Shown in pieces: positions 21,876-32,250 of a DNA stretch of 64,000 bases (position 1 is the stretch's first letter; each line of letters opens with the position of its first letter). The notes under the pieces were generated by a model. It made no database searches, was not told the DNA's origin, and saw nothing but the letters and a program-made list of their open reading frames with translations. Both the position numbers and the translations under genes were made by a program. Where the stretch lies: assembly GCF_028009165.1 (NCBI RefSeq), contig NC_079244.1, forward strand, positions 4,464,001 to 4,528,000, written 5' to 3'. The stretch comes from Akanthomyces muscarius (Eukaryota > Ascomycota > Sordariomycetes > Hypocreales > Cordycipitaceae).

Positions 21876-23783
21876 CGACACTTTGCTCTCATTGGCTGAG
21901 CATTACTTGGGATTGGTTTAGATATCTCCCAAGGGCTTAGAAGACAAGTTGGACCAGCCTGATGTTTTTATAGTGGCCCCGCGCCCGATCGTCGATCGGA
22001 AACACGGCGTCATGCCTGCGCCTTTCAGTGTCTGGCTGGCCGCAAACGGCAAGGCTAGCTCTACGACGTTGCCGTCAAACCAATCAATTGCAGCGGCCAG
22101 TACCGCTCCGACTACTTTGAATAGCTGTGCATTCGACGCACGTCTAACTATTATAAGCTATCCAATATAAGTAGACAGTATAGGTATGCTACTTGATTAT
22201 CTCGACTTCATTGCTTGGTCGGCATTCGAAATGGAGTTGGTTCCCATCTCCAGCGCACAAGTCAGAAGCCCAGCAGCAGCGAACCTGGATTTATGATTTA
22301 AAGAAGATGGCGATATAGAGCCGGATGATTTCGACCACGACATTTCTTATCTCGAGGTGACCAGCGAAACGACCGAAAAGGGGGGTGATCCCGCGTGCGT
22401 TGGCTGCGAGTGCGATGGCAATGGCGAAAGCTGCGATTGCGAGAGGGGGGGTTCAAGCTACCATGTAGAGGGTTGCTCTAGCCGGAGATCATGACGGTTC
22501 AGATGCAGGTTGAAGGAGAAAGAGAAAAAAGTCATTTAAAATTATTACAAAACTAGTTTTAAATAGTTATTAAGTACCAGTACAGCTAAAGTTATAGAAC
22601 GTGGATTATAATAAAGCTATAGTTATATCTTCTCATTGGCTATAAAATAAATTATATATATACAATAGTTTAAGGACGCCCCGGCCTAACCGTAGCTAAA
22701 CACACTAGTGGTCAGGTTATCAGCTCAGCGATGGTCAGGTTATGACCATCCATTAGAGCTATTGTAGATGGAACTAGCTATGCTGGGGTTGTTCTAAGCG
22801 GGCATATCACGACAGACATTCTTCAACTCGTCGCACTTGACGTTGTCGAGTGCTTGAAGATGGCACAATCATATTAGCAAGCCCCTGTAGCGTAAGAGAA
22901 AATTTGACAATATCATGTCACTGGACTGGCCGATGTTGTCTACATGCCGGCATATAAACTGGAAGGTTTGCCTCGCGCAATCCACGTCTTTTGCCGATGA
23001 CCTCCGCGGAGCGTGTTTGGTCTAATGGGGTCACCATCTATCTGATGAACCTTGCGAAATGCAAGCGTGCACCGGACGAGGGATGGAAGTTCCCGATGAA
23101 AACTACGAGGCTCGATGAATTGCGCGGAGCGTCTCAGGGATGTCTATCTCCGCAGACATCGAAGCTGTAGGGTTACGCCTCCTTATATTCATGTCTAGTC
23201 GGTGCTTCCTGTCCATGCAGCGACGGCTAGGCTTTCAGCCTCGCCCGCGCAGATCAATCCTCCGACGCCACCCTGATTTAATCAAAATCAGGAAGTGCCT
23301 AATATAAACCGCACCGCGAGTTACAATGCGCATCGCGTCTTATGTTTAGAACAAGAGTTTGCTGTAGATCTGGTGTTCCCCATGTAATCCTGGGGAAATA
23401 TATCTCAATTTTACGAGAATTGATCGCATAAGAGCAAGACAGTCAAGAGAGCTCATGCTCTGCTCAATTCACTATACTTTGAATGGATAGAGACGGTGGA
23501 TGAGGGAGTCTGGGTCTAGCGCCCAAGTGACTCACTTAGGAGACGCGCCGATATGCGCCGGCATTGACGAGAATTAGAGCGTTGAATGAGCCCAGGCTTT
23601 ACAGTCATTCAAGAGTCATAATCGAAATAAACCTGTCTGACGTGTAATTTTTGCAGCTGGCTGAAATATATTAGACGTTGTTGACGACTTGTCGTTCCAC
23701 CCCCACTCATCGATCACTCAGCGCTTAATCCATTGAGCCGTTTCCACCTCTCACAATCAGCTAGCAACCACCGTATTCTCATC
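21876..23783. other. AT-rich, gene-poor spacer with a decayed Cys-rich frame
   Basis: Contains a stop-interrupted Cys-rich frame at 22186-22494 (own entry), then a very AT-rich block at about 22,535-22,670, a repeated TGGTCAGGTTAT motif near 22,710-22,745, and a 57-codon ATG frame from 22997 with no recognisable motif. The last 80 bases lead into the GlnRS-like gene. The AT-rich block looks like a worn transposon remnant, but no terminal repeats were found. Confidence 0.5.
22186..22494 (+). pseudogene. possible decayed small acidic, Cys-rich protein
   Basis: A single frame starts at ATG 22186 (or 22231) and is open to TGA 22492-22494, except for one TGA at 22294-22296. The second half reads as acidic and then cysteine-rich (DFDHDISYLEVTSE, then ACVGCECDGNGESCDCERG), which is unlike chance sequence in this AT-rich neighbourhood. 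The internal TGA could derive from CGA by one C-to-T change, or an intron could remove it. No family was recognised. Confidence 0.35.
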
Positions 23784-25929
23784 ATGTCTGGGAAAATAGA
23801 CAGTATCGTAGCAAGCGCTACAAAACTGGTATTGGACGATATCACTGGCGAAATGGTCGCCAGAAATGAGCTCAAAAAAAGAGTCCAGAAGCGGGCGAGA
23901 AAAGCGGCTGCAGAAGAGGCACGCGCTCAGAGAGCCACCGAGGCCCAGCACGACGCAAAGACCGCTGCTCCAAAAATAAAAACCGAAAGAGGAGTGCTTC
24001 CCATTATTGAAGATCATGACACCATGTTTACAAAGGGTTTCTTGGCTGATGTGTTCAAGGAGCGACCGGTCAAGCCAGTGGTCACTCGCTTCCCACCCGA
24101 ACCAAACGGCTATCTGCATCTAGGCCACGCCAAAGCCATTGCCATAGATTTTGGCTTTGCTCGGTATCACGGAGGAGAAACTGTAATGCGATACCCAATA
24201 TGCCAGGACCTGCGTCCAGCAACTAATCTCTCTCGGTTTTCTAGATTTTGCGCTTCGACGACACCAACCCAAACGAAGAAGACCAGGTTTACTTTGATGC
24301 TATCCAGGACATCATCAAATGGCTAGGTATCTATCCATGATATACCACTATAAGGACTAATCAATCCTGACAGTACTCAGGCTTCAATCCGAGCAGGATT
24401 ACATATTCCAGCGACAACTTCCAGCGGCTCTACGGCCACGCTGAAAGGTTGATAGGGCTAGGCAAGGCATACGTGTGCCACTGCACCCAGGCCGAGATTC
24501 AGCTCTCGCGCGGTGGATAAGACGGCAAAGAAGGTCCGCGCTATCGCTGCACGCACGCCGCGCAGGGTAGCGACACCAATCTGGCCAAGTTTCGAGACAT
24601 GCGAGACGGAAAGTACGCACCCCAGACGGCTACCCTGCGCATGAAGCAGGACATGGAGAGCAACAACCCGCAGATGTGGGACATTACAGCGTACCGCATC
24701 CTCGAGGATAATAAGAAGCATATACGCGCACCGGACTCGAAGATGTACCCGACGTACGACTTTACGCACTGTCTGTGCGACAGCTTCGAAGGCATCACGC
24801 ATAGTCTTTGCACAACGGAATTTATCCTGTCGAGGGAGAGCTACGAATGGCTGAACAAGACGCTGGAAGTCTACGAGCCCATGCAGCGAGAATTTGGTAT
24901 GCGACCTGACCCTCCTTGCATTTTTGTTCTTTCTATTCTTACCTCGTGGTCTGTGTTCTAGGGCGATTGAATGTTACCGGCACCGTCATGAGCAAAAGAG
25001 TGCTGAAAGCGCTTGTTGAGAGGAAGATTGTCCGTGGCTGGGACGACCCGCGACTGTATACTCTAATTGCGCTGCGAAGAAGAGGCGTCCCTCCTGGCGC
25101 CATCTTGTCCTTTATCAACGAGCTGGGCGTCACTACTGCCCGGACATTTATCCAGGCAACACGCTTCGAGCAGTCTGTGCGCCGCTATCTGGAGCAGACA
25201 GTGCCTCGTCTCATGCTTGTTCTGGACCCTATTCTTGTTACTATTCAGGATCACGAAGGTGTCCTGGAGCTCGAGGCGCCCTTTTCACCCAAAGATCCTT
25301 GCCTTGGGACGCACAAGCTGGCCTTGACCAAGACAATCTACATCGATCGAGCCGATTTTCAAGACACTGATGATAAGAACTACTATAGACTCGCGCCTGG
25401 AAAGACGGTGGGCTTGCTTCAGGGTCCGTCTCCCATTCGCGCCGTGTCGTTTACCAGGGATGAGGCTACAGGCAGAGTGACCGCCATTGACGCTGTCTTT
25501 GACAAGACCACAAAGCCAAGAGCCTACATACACTGGGTTCCAGACGGCTCCACCAAAGCGGAAGCGAGAATTTACGCTCCGCTGTTCAAGTCGGAGAATC
25601 CCATGGGGGCAGAGGGGGAATTCTTGAACGACGTCAATCCCAGCAGCGAGACAGTGTACCCGGATGCAATGATTGAGGCGGCGTACGAGGAAGTCCGTAG
25701 ACGGGCCCCGTGGCCTGCGAAGGCTGGCGAGAATGAGAGCGACGCTGGCCCAGAAACCATTCGCTTCCAGGCACTGCGCGTCGGCTACTTTGTAAGCGCT
25801 CGCACATGTATTCCTTGAAATTGTTTCGCTCACTAATTTGAAAAGGCTGTCGACTCTGATACTACTGAGGTAAAGGTCGTGTTGAACCAGATCGTTCCGT
25901 TGAAAGAAGACTCTCGGAAAATATTCTAG
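23784..25929 (+). pseudogene. glutaminyl-tRNA synthetase paralogue with one in-frame TAA
   Basis: Class-I synthetase that would charge tRNA-Gln. Five exons with good splice sites: 23784-24182, 24245-24326, 24381-24896, 24962-25791 and 25846-25929. They give 636 codons colinear with fungal GlnRS. Seen: an N-terminal helical extension, the HIGH-type signature in [59 protein letters not shown] and the KMSKS-type motif VMSKR, then the beta-barrel anticodon-binding region (ALTKTIYIDRADF) ending SLKED-like. One codon, about 207, is TAA (24518-24520), inside a glycine-rich loop (SRGG..DGKEG). Without readthrough the product stops before VMSKR. Everything else is intact, so the lesion is recent, or it is a sequencing error, or it is read through. 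It lies among other broken genes, suggesting a dispensable second copy. Confidence 0.85.
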
Positions 25930-26295
25930 TTCAAATCAGCGGTATGCTAGCCAGTCGAAATATTATTTTACTTTGAAGCCTCGACATTGCAGGTCGGCCT
26001 TGTGTGGGAAGCGTCGAGTCAATTAAACATTCAAAGATTTTTTTTACATTCTGTCAAAGTCTTCCTCATCGCAGAGAACTAGCGTATGTGTTCAAATTAT
26101 CTTAGAGTCAATTTGTTACGATGTAATAGCAGCGCCGATGACTGCACGTGTTCGCGAGTCTAATGCAGCTCTGAATCCGGAGAGTAGCATCAACCCCCAC
26201 TTACATCAACGTCACTTCTACGTCTCATTCATCATCGCGCAAGCAACTCACACATCAGTCCGTTATATTAGTCCATCTCAAAATTGAAGCCCACC
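25930..26295. other. short spacer before the zeta-toxin-like gene
   Basis: No gene seen. The TTTTTTTAC-rich part near 26,040 and the pyrimidine-rich bases just before 26,296 fit a 3' end followed by a leader. Confidence 0.55.
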
Positions 26296-27279
26296 ATGCC
26301 CCCACCACCAGATCTATCTTCATATCGCCTCAGCGACGCCGATTCCCGGCGCATATTCCAAGAGGAGATCCTCCCCGCCGAGTTCCCCGCCGACGGTGGT
26401 GGCGCCTCTGCCCCATCACCATCGACACGCAAGCAGCCGCTCGCCGTGCTCGCCGTCGGCCAGACAGGCGCCGGCAAGACGCTCCTGGCGCCCGCCATCA
26501 TCCAGGCACTCGTCCCGTCGGCCAAGCCCGCGCACTTCATCGCGGACACGTACAAGACGTACCACCCGCAGTACACGCGCTTGATGCTGTCAACGCCGCA
26601 GCACGCATCGCCCGCGACAGGCCCGGACGCGCGCAAGTGGCTGGCCATGGCCGCCGGCGAGGCCACGAAGCGTCGGGTGGACGTGGTGCTCGAGAGCGCG
26701 TGCCGCCACCCGGACGACTTTTGCGACCTCGCGGCACTGTTCCGCGCCGCCGGCTACCGCGTCGAGGCCGTGGTGCTCGCTGTCCCCGAGGCGTTGTCGC
26801 GGCTGGGCATACTCGCCCGCTTCTACGAAAAGAAGCCCGAGGCGCAGTCACGTGGCCTGCCTGTGCGCTTGACGCCGGTCAAAGTCCACGACGACTCGTA
26901 CGTGGGGCTTCTGCACGCGGCCCGGTATTTGGATGAGTCGGACGCGGCAGATCAGGTAGTTGTGGTGCGCCGGGGCAATTTGGTCGCGTATGGATGGGAG
27001 AGGGTGAGTGGTGAGCCCTCTGAGATTGCAAAGGCGGTGGAGAAAGAGCGCCAGCGCAACTTGACGGACACGGAGATGGAGGTCGCCCTTGGTGATGCGC
27101 AGAAGATCAGCATGCACGAGGACGCAAAGGAGCAGCTGCAGCAGGTCAGGGAGCTGATGAAGCCGCTCATCAGTGATGATGCGCAAGGTGTAGCACATTC
27201 GTCTTTGGTCCCGATAGCATTTGCGCAGAAGGATGGTGATGAGAGAGCAAGCAATGTGCTTCGATTAGGTTATGCATGA
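26296..27279 (+). CDS. zeta-toxin-type P-loop phosphotransferase domain protein
   Basis: Intron-free frame of 327 residues from an ACCATGC start. The P-loop GQTGAGKT lies at residues 55-62, preceded by a hydrophobic strand (LAVLAV). The fold order then follows the zeta-toxin/UDP-N-acetylglucosamine-kinase family: HFIADTYKTYHPQY with the acidic substrate-side Asp, the AAGEATKRRVDVVLES helix-strand, YRVEAVVLAVP, and a later charged helical tail. Bacterial members phosphorylate UDP-sugar precursors. Fungal homologues are usually uncharacterised, with no antitoxin partner, and none is visible here. The gene is GC-rich and intact, unlike the broken genes beside it. A role as an ordinary small-molecule kinase is as likely as toxicity. 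Confidence 0.75.
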   Translation: MPPPPDLSSYRLSDADSRRIFQEEILPAEFPADGGGASAPSPSTRKQPLAVLAVGQTGAGKTLLAPAIIQALVPSAKPAHFIADTYKTYHPQYTRLMLSTPQHASPATGPDARKWLAMAAGEATKRRVDVVLESACRHPDDFCDLAALFRAAGYRVEAVVLAVPEALSRLGILARFYEKKPEAQSRGLPVRLTPVKVHDDSYVGLLHAARYLDESDAADQVVVVRRGNLVAYGWERVSGEPSEIAKAVEKERQRNLTDTEMEVALGDAQKISMHEDAKEQLQQVRELMKPLISDDAQGVAHSSLVPIAFAQKDGDERASNVLRLGYA

Positions 27280-27362
27280 GTAATATACAGCTACGTGGAT
27301 ACTGCCGAGAAGCAGGGCTGCCTGGTTGCAACGATTTGGCTTCAGTCTTTCCCATCGGCGAC

Positions 27363-29326
27363 TTATTCTTTTAAAAACATTTCATTTGTGGTCTTTAGTT
27401 TCTCCAGGACCTGCACACGGTTGTCTCGTCGGCCGGTAGTTGACAACTTGTCAGCACGTGTGCTCGATTGTTGAGCCAGGCGGCGAACCTTGACCACTCG
27501 CAGCTGGGGGACTTTGGATACAACCGCCGAGTCTTGCGCAATCTTGGTCTTGCCCGTCTTTGCGTATCTCGTGATTACCAAATCCTGAAAGTCTACGGTG
27601 CTGGAGAGGCGGTGCGGCCGGATCTGCTCCAAAAGATCCGGCAGCTGCGTTGGCAGTGGCCGCTCGCCCTCGTCCTACAGGGCGGCCGTCCTAGCATCTA
27701 GCTTCTGGAAGAACTCGAGGTGGCTGGTCGGTGTGTGAAACCAGTCGTGGCAGTCCGCGCCCGCAGATGTGATGCGATGGCTGGCTTTGATCTTCATGCA
27801 GCTCAGGATGAAGCTCTTGGCGTTGGGGGACGGTTCCCTTTCCCCGGAGGAGGCGAGCCGGTCGTGCAGCACAGTTCGAAGAGAGTCCTGGTCCAACTGC
27901 GCCAAGCCATCGATGCCATCAAGGCCGCAGCCAGAAGCCAGCAGCATGGAAATGACACCAAGCGACCAGATATCAGCAGCGGTGGTCTGCCTCTCGCCTC
28001 TCGAGACCTCGCTGCATATCCAAGAGTCAACGTGTGTCGTGAACGCGGGAGTGTTGGCTTACGGTGCTTGAAAGTTTTGCGTTCCCACATTGGTCTTGAG
28101 TTTGTTGCTGATGGGCAGCGCGCAAGAGCCAAAATCGGATAGCATGACTCGTTGGTACGCGATTCTAGGGGAGCATGCGAGAAGCACATTCTCTGGCTTG
28201 AGATCTCGGTGTACAATGTTGCGCTTGTGTAGCCAGTGCAGGGCTCGAGTTATTTGTCTCACGATAATGCGCGTGTCGAATTCCGGAATAGAATCATGTT
28301 GATTGATATATGATAATAAGTCACCCCCAGAGGCCAATTCCAAAAACATATATCTATGTCGTTAATGAATCGTCGCCGGCGCATTTTGTTGTGCTCTTAC
28401 AGGGTATGTGGAGACCAGACGGCATCGACGTAGGTCAGGATATTGGGCTGTCGCGTAGTTAGCGGCGGCAAAGACAAAAAGGAATAAGAACCCACATGTT
28501 TAAGCTGGCGGAGAACCTCGGATTCTTGCAGCAGTTTTTGAGGCGACACTTGCTGCCCGCGAATTCCTGTTTGTCTCATATTGACAATCTTGCACACCAA
28601 TTGCTTCTTGGATGTCGTGTTTACGGCGAGATGCACTGACCCTTGGCTTCCGGCGCCTAGGATACGAGGTAGAATCGAGTAGTTTTCCTCAAAGAGCTTT
28701 TACAGTTAGCGTCAATCACGCTTGAGGCCCTATCTAGACTGCACCTGTGCTTCCTGTGTCTGAAGGTTGTTGAGAGACTCTTCTGGCGTCAGCGATTCCT
28801 GTTTGAAGAGGAACTGCCAGTATGGTCGGATCTCAATGACATCGCCGTCGGCCAACAGATATCCCGACGTCATTTTATCCGAATCGCCGATACAAAGACC
28901 ATTTACGTAGGTGCCGTTGCAAGATTTGCGATCTCGAACGTAGACATGGCTTATACCGAGCTCGTAGAGGATGACGTAGACTTCACAGTGCTTTCTCGAA
29001 ACGTAGTTTTCCGCATCTTGACCAATTGAAAATGAACTGCAATTAATTAGTACCAGGCACCAATTCCCTCCACGAGCAGCTCACTTTGCGCGCTGGTCTC
29101 GCCCTATCTTCAGTATAGCTCTGTCGCGCAGCGGAATTTCTTCTGTGCCCCGGTAAGCGAGAGGTCCACACAGGCCAGGCCCTTCTGGTAATTGCAGCAT
29201 CTGCGTTGGAGGTGACTGACGGCTCCTGTGAGGCTCATTTCGAGAATCTGTGTGGTAGAGCCATCCCGCGACTTGTCCAGAGTGCCTTGCCGCGTCTCGT
29301 TCGGCGTCTTGATCTACAAGCTGCAT
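27363..29326 (-). CDS. FHA-domain serine/threonine kinase (Rad53/Mek1-like), TAG before an open tail
   Basis: Checkpoint- or meiosis-type kinase by architecture. Exons 29326-29085, 29036-28745, 28696-28496, 28447-28401, 28353-28063 and 28011 onward join in frame with canonical sites. FHA domain at about 70-150: IGRD, NYVSRKHCEVY and RKSCNGTYVNG, the phosphothreonine-binding signature. Kinase domain at about 180-455: GAGSQGSVHL, Lys214 in VCKIV, HRDLKPEN (Asp311), DFG at 334-336, an unusual GTQNFQAPE in place of the common GTxxYxAPE, and DIWSLG. TAG at 27677-27675 ends a 469-residue product just after the kinase domain. The same frame then stays open for 103 more codons to 27363, so the TAG may be a nonsense change (CAG to TAG) or the true stop. 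Confidence 0.8.
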
Positions 29327-29957
29327 TTCGTCTACTCATGCAGGTTCAACGGCGTGTAAGTCGGTGCAGTAGCGTAGTCTGTATTTTGGAATCGGCATCA
29401 CGTCAGAAAAATCTTTGCATTACAACAGCATCATTTAAAAAAGGCAAAAAATGATTGAAGTCGCCGCAACACCAGCAAACGGATTCGGACCTCCGACAGC
29501 TGGCAGCTGGCAGCTGGCCGCGCAGCCGTCAGCCGCCAGCTGGCAAACAGCTCTCGAGCTCGCATCGCAGTTCGCCAGCTAATTGCAGGCTTGCCGTAGC
29601 CAGTGGCGATAGCGTTTGTGTGGGTGGAGCCGGCACCTGCATCATGACAGCATGACTGGCCAATGAACGTCGAGGGAGGTAACCCAAAACAGCCGAACAC
29701 CCACACGTGACGCTTGGGGGTTACGTGCCCTACTGAAGTAGCTTAATCGCTAGAATTTCGCCCCCCTCATTCTCAGTTGTTCCTTATCCAACAACTTCTC
29801 ATCCAGGACAAGTGAGTGCTACCATTTCGAGGCGAAGGCATGGAGGAAGCTTGCATTGGATAGCCAATTGGCAGCGGCTATCTGTGCAATGCAACCTTCT
29901 GTTGCGGCCGAAGTTGATCATGCGAACCAACACTAACACCTCCCAGATTCGCCCAAG
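29327..29957. other. divergent promoter region of the FHA kinase and RPL41
   Basis: No gene seen. It contains a 7-bp tandem (CTGGCAG) at 29497-29517 and further CAGCTGG copies to 29,545. The RPL41 leader carries a probable 5'-UTR intron, 29812 (GTGAGT) to 29946 (TCCCAG), with branch point CACTAACAC. Confidence 0.6.
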
Positions 29958-30091
29958 ATGAGAGCCAAATGGAGAAAGAAGCGCGTCAGGCGCCTCAAGC
30001 GCAAGAGAAGAAAGATGAGGGCTAGATCGTAAGTTTTGTGAATCATTATTGATGGCCTGGAGCTTCATACTAACTGTTTCGAAGGAAATAA
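29958..30091 (+). CDS. rpl41: 60S ribosomal protein eL41
   Basis: Tiny, extremely basic ribosomal protein that bridges the two subunits. Exon 1 is 29958-30028 and exon 2 is 30085-30091, with an intron GTAAGT..CGAAG and branch point CTAAC. The product is 25 residues, starting MRAKWRKKRVRR and ending KMRARSK, the full conserved sequence of this protein. The intron falls inside the penultimate codon, so exon 2 supplies only one base, a Lys codon and the stop. A second intron is likely in the leader. The gene is far below normal gene-finder length limits. Confidence 0.95.
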
Positions 30092-30857
30092 ACGTATCGC
30101 ACTTCTACCTGACTTGACGCATCTTTCATGAGTTTACGACTACGCTCCCATGGGCATATGTTACGCCGGTTCAGGAATTGTTTATGCTACGACCAAGAAT
30201 CTCCGCGAGGAGTCTTTTCCAAGATTCCACATGGGGAATGGCACGATTGCTTTACAAGTAGCCTCGGAGTTTCGCCCAATGGTGCGACGGATGGGTAATG
30301 GACAAACAACGGTCGGGTACCAGTCGGCGTTTTGAGATCGCCTCGAGAAAAGAGCAAGCTGCCGTACCGCACGCTTTGAACGCCTCGCGTCGCTCGACAA
30401 CAATACCAGATTTGCTCTACAAACATCTTTGATCCCCTGCTCTCGTGACCAGTAAACTTATGACCTCATGCTGTCGACTCTAGACGCGCCAGCGAAATAG
30501 TCAGCAGTAAATATGAGTTTGAACATATAAACTAGTGCTTCAGCTTGGAAGAAACTGCGACGTCATGATCGAGGCGATCTGCTGCAATTCTTGGCCTGCG
30601 CATCCCAGCGGCTGCTGGTAATACATCTCACCCTGCCGCTTCGTCCACTGTAGGACCCTGTTTTACAAATTTCCTACAGCGATGCTTCAGTGGGGTCCAG
30701 CGCTGGTGGGGGTTTCATTCAGTCCCTCACCGCCCGGCCGGCTAATGGGCGGTCGATTTTCTGCTGTGCCAGTTGGGCAGATCCAGAAAAAAAATTTGGG
30801 AGCCGCCGCCAACCCAGACAAGCGCAGCATCAAGCTCGTCCAGACGACCAATTCGCC
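30092..30857. other. spacer between RPL41 and RPA49
   Basis: RPL41 3' region followed by the RPA49 promoter. Short frames on both strands (61-79 codons) overlap one another and show no motif. No gene seen. Confidence 0.6.
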
Positions 30858-32250
30858 ATGGCTGACCCAAACGGCAAAAAGCGCAAGAGGGCAGCCGACT
30901 CGGCTGCAAAGCCGTCAAAAAAGGTTGCCATCGCAGGCCCTCCTGCAACCGCCAACGTGTCGAAAGTTGTGCGACCCAAGTTCTGTCCTCCCGTGATTGG
31001 TATGACGGCGCCCGACAGCAAACGCAGCACAAAGAAGCTAATACGCGGCAGCCACGACCCCTGGATTCGAGATCGGCGATAATCTGGTCTTTCACCCGTA
31101 TCAGTCGAAATCCGAGGCTCGAGCGAAGAGCAAACAGCTCAAGACTGCGGTCGACAAGAAGCTGATGCTGCACTCGACGTCGCATCACAGCGTTAACTAC
31201 ACTGTCCGAGAGGATGACCCCCAGCCTGGCTCGAAGCCGCTGCTGAACCATTTTGTTGGCATTTACGACCCCAAGACTGGCAAGATGGAGGTGGTGGAGG
31301 CGAAGAAGATGGTGATGCGCGGCGCCGTGCGGGCCAAACAGGCTTCCGCGGACGCGATGGAGGAGAAGGACACTAAGCAGAGCATGATGGAACTCAAGAC
31401 CGACCTGGGCCAAACATTCGGAACGAAAAAGGCCAGAAAGGTCATCAACGAGCGTGTGCTCAACGCGATTTCACCACAAAAGAAGCCTGGCGACAAGCCG
31501 GCCGAGATTGACGACGCCTCGCGCGCCATGCTCCATTCAGTCGGCAAGGTTGCCGCCGAGATGGCAAGCCGCGAGCAGCTGCAAGCTGTCGTGGACGACG
31601 CCAAGCCTCTGCCGCCCGTCAACGTCGATGCCGAGGAGATTCAGGACGCCTACGATCCTGAAGCCGTCGTCGGCGCCGAGATCCTCAACATGGTGCCCAT
31701 CCGCGAGTGGCAAGAAAAGGTGCGTCACAAGGAGGGCGTGCAGACCAACTCCAAGTTCGTCGCCATGCGCGTCAACGCCATTGCCAGCAACACCTCGGCG
31801 GCGGCCGAACAGCGCCTGCGCGTGCTGCGCTACCTCGGCTTCGTCGTGACCTTTTACCGCAGCACCAAGCCCGGCCGCCAAAAGGGCACGCGGTCCGTCC
31901 CGCCGCGCGACAAGCTGCGCGAGGTGCTCGCCCCGGCGCCCGAGGCCGTGATCGAGAACATCCGGCGCAAGTTCTCCGAGGCGGGCGAGATGCGCAAGTT
32001 TCACATTGACCTGCTGACGACGCACCTCTGCGTGTTTGCGTGCATCGCCGACAACTTTGAGGTAGACACGCAGGACCTGCGCTACGACCTGCACCTCGAC
32101 GACAAGTCGATGAACCAGTACTTTCGCGAGATTGGCGCCCGCGTCAAGCCCGTCTCTAGAAAGGCCGAGGGAGTCGTGACGTCGATTGCGCGCCTGATTC
32201 TGCCGCTCGACTTCCCCAAGCAGAGACACATTGCGCCGCGCAGAAAGTAG
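30858..32250 (+). CDS. rpa49: DNA-directed RNA polymerase I subunit A49
   Basis: Nucleolar Pol I subunit that, with A34.5, helps initiation and elongation of rRNA transcription. Exons 30858-30999 and 31052-32250, intron GTATGA..GCGGCAG with branch point GCTAATAC, give 446 residues. The start is ATG in GCCATGGCTG. A basic nuclear-localisation-type N-terminus (GKKRKRAAD) leads into the A34.5-dimerising domain (VRPKFCPPVI joined to ATTPGFEIG, LMLHSTSHHSVNYT, LLNHFVGIYDPKTGK). A linker follows, then a C-terminal tandem winged-helix region (RVLRYLGFVVTFYRS, LLTTHLCVFACIADNF). The splice restores the conserved proline-rich entry to the dimerisation domain. Confidence 0.93.

Noticed and set aside
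22535..22670. AT-rich block as a second transposon copy
   Set aside because: No terminal repeats or match to the ends of the element at 50426-51233. Only base composition is shared.
22997..23170. 57-codon ATG frame in the AT-rich spacer
   Set aside because: Short, no motif, and not supported by splice or context.
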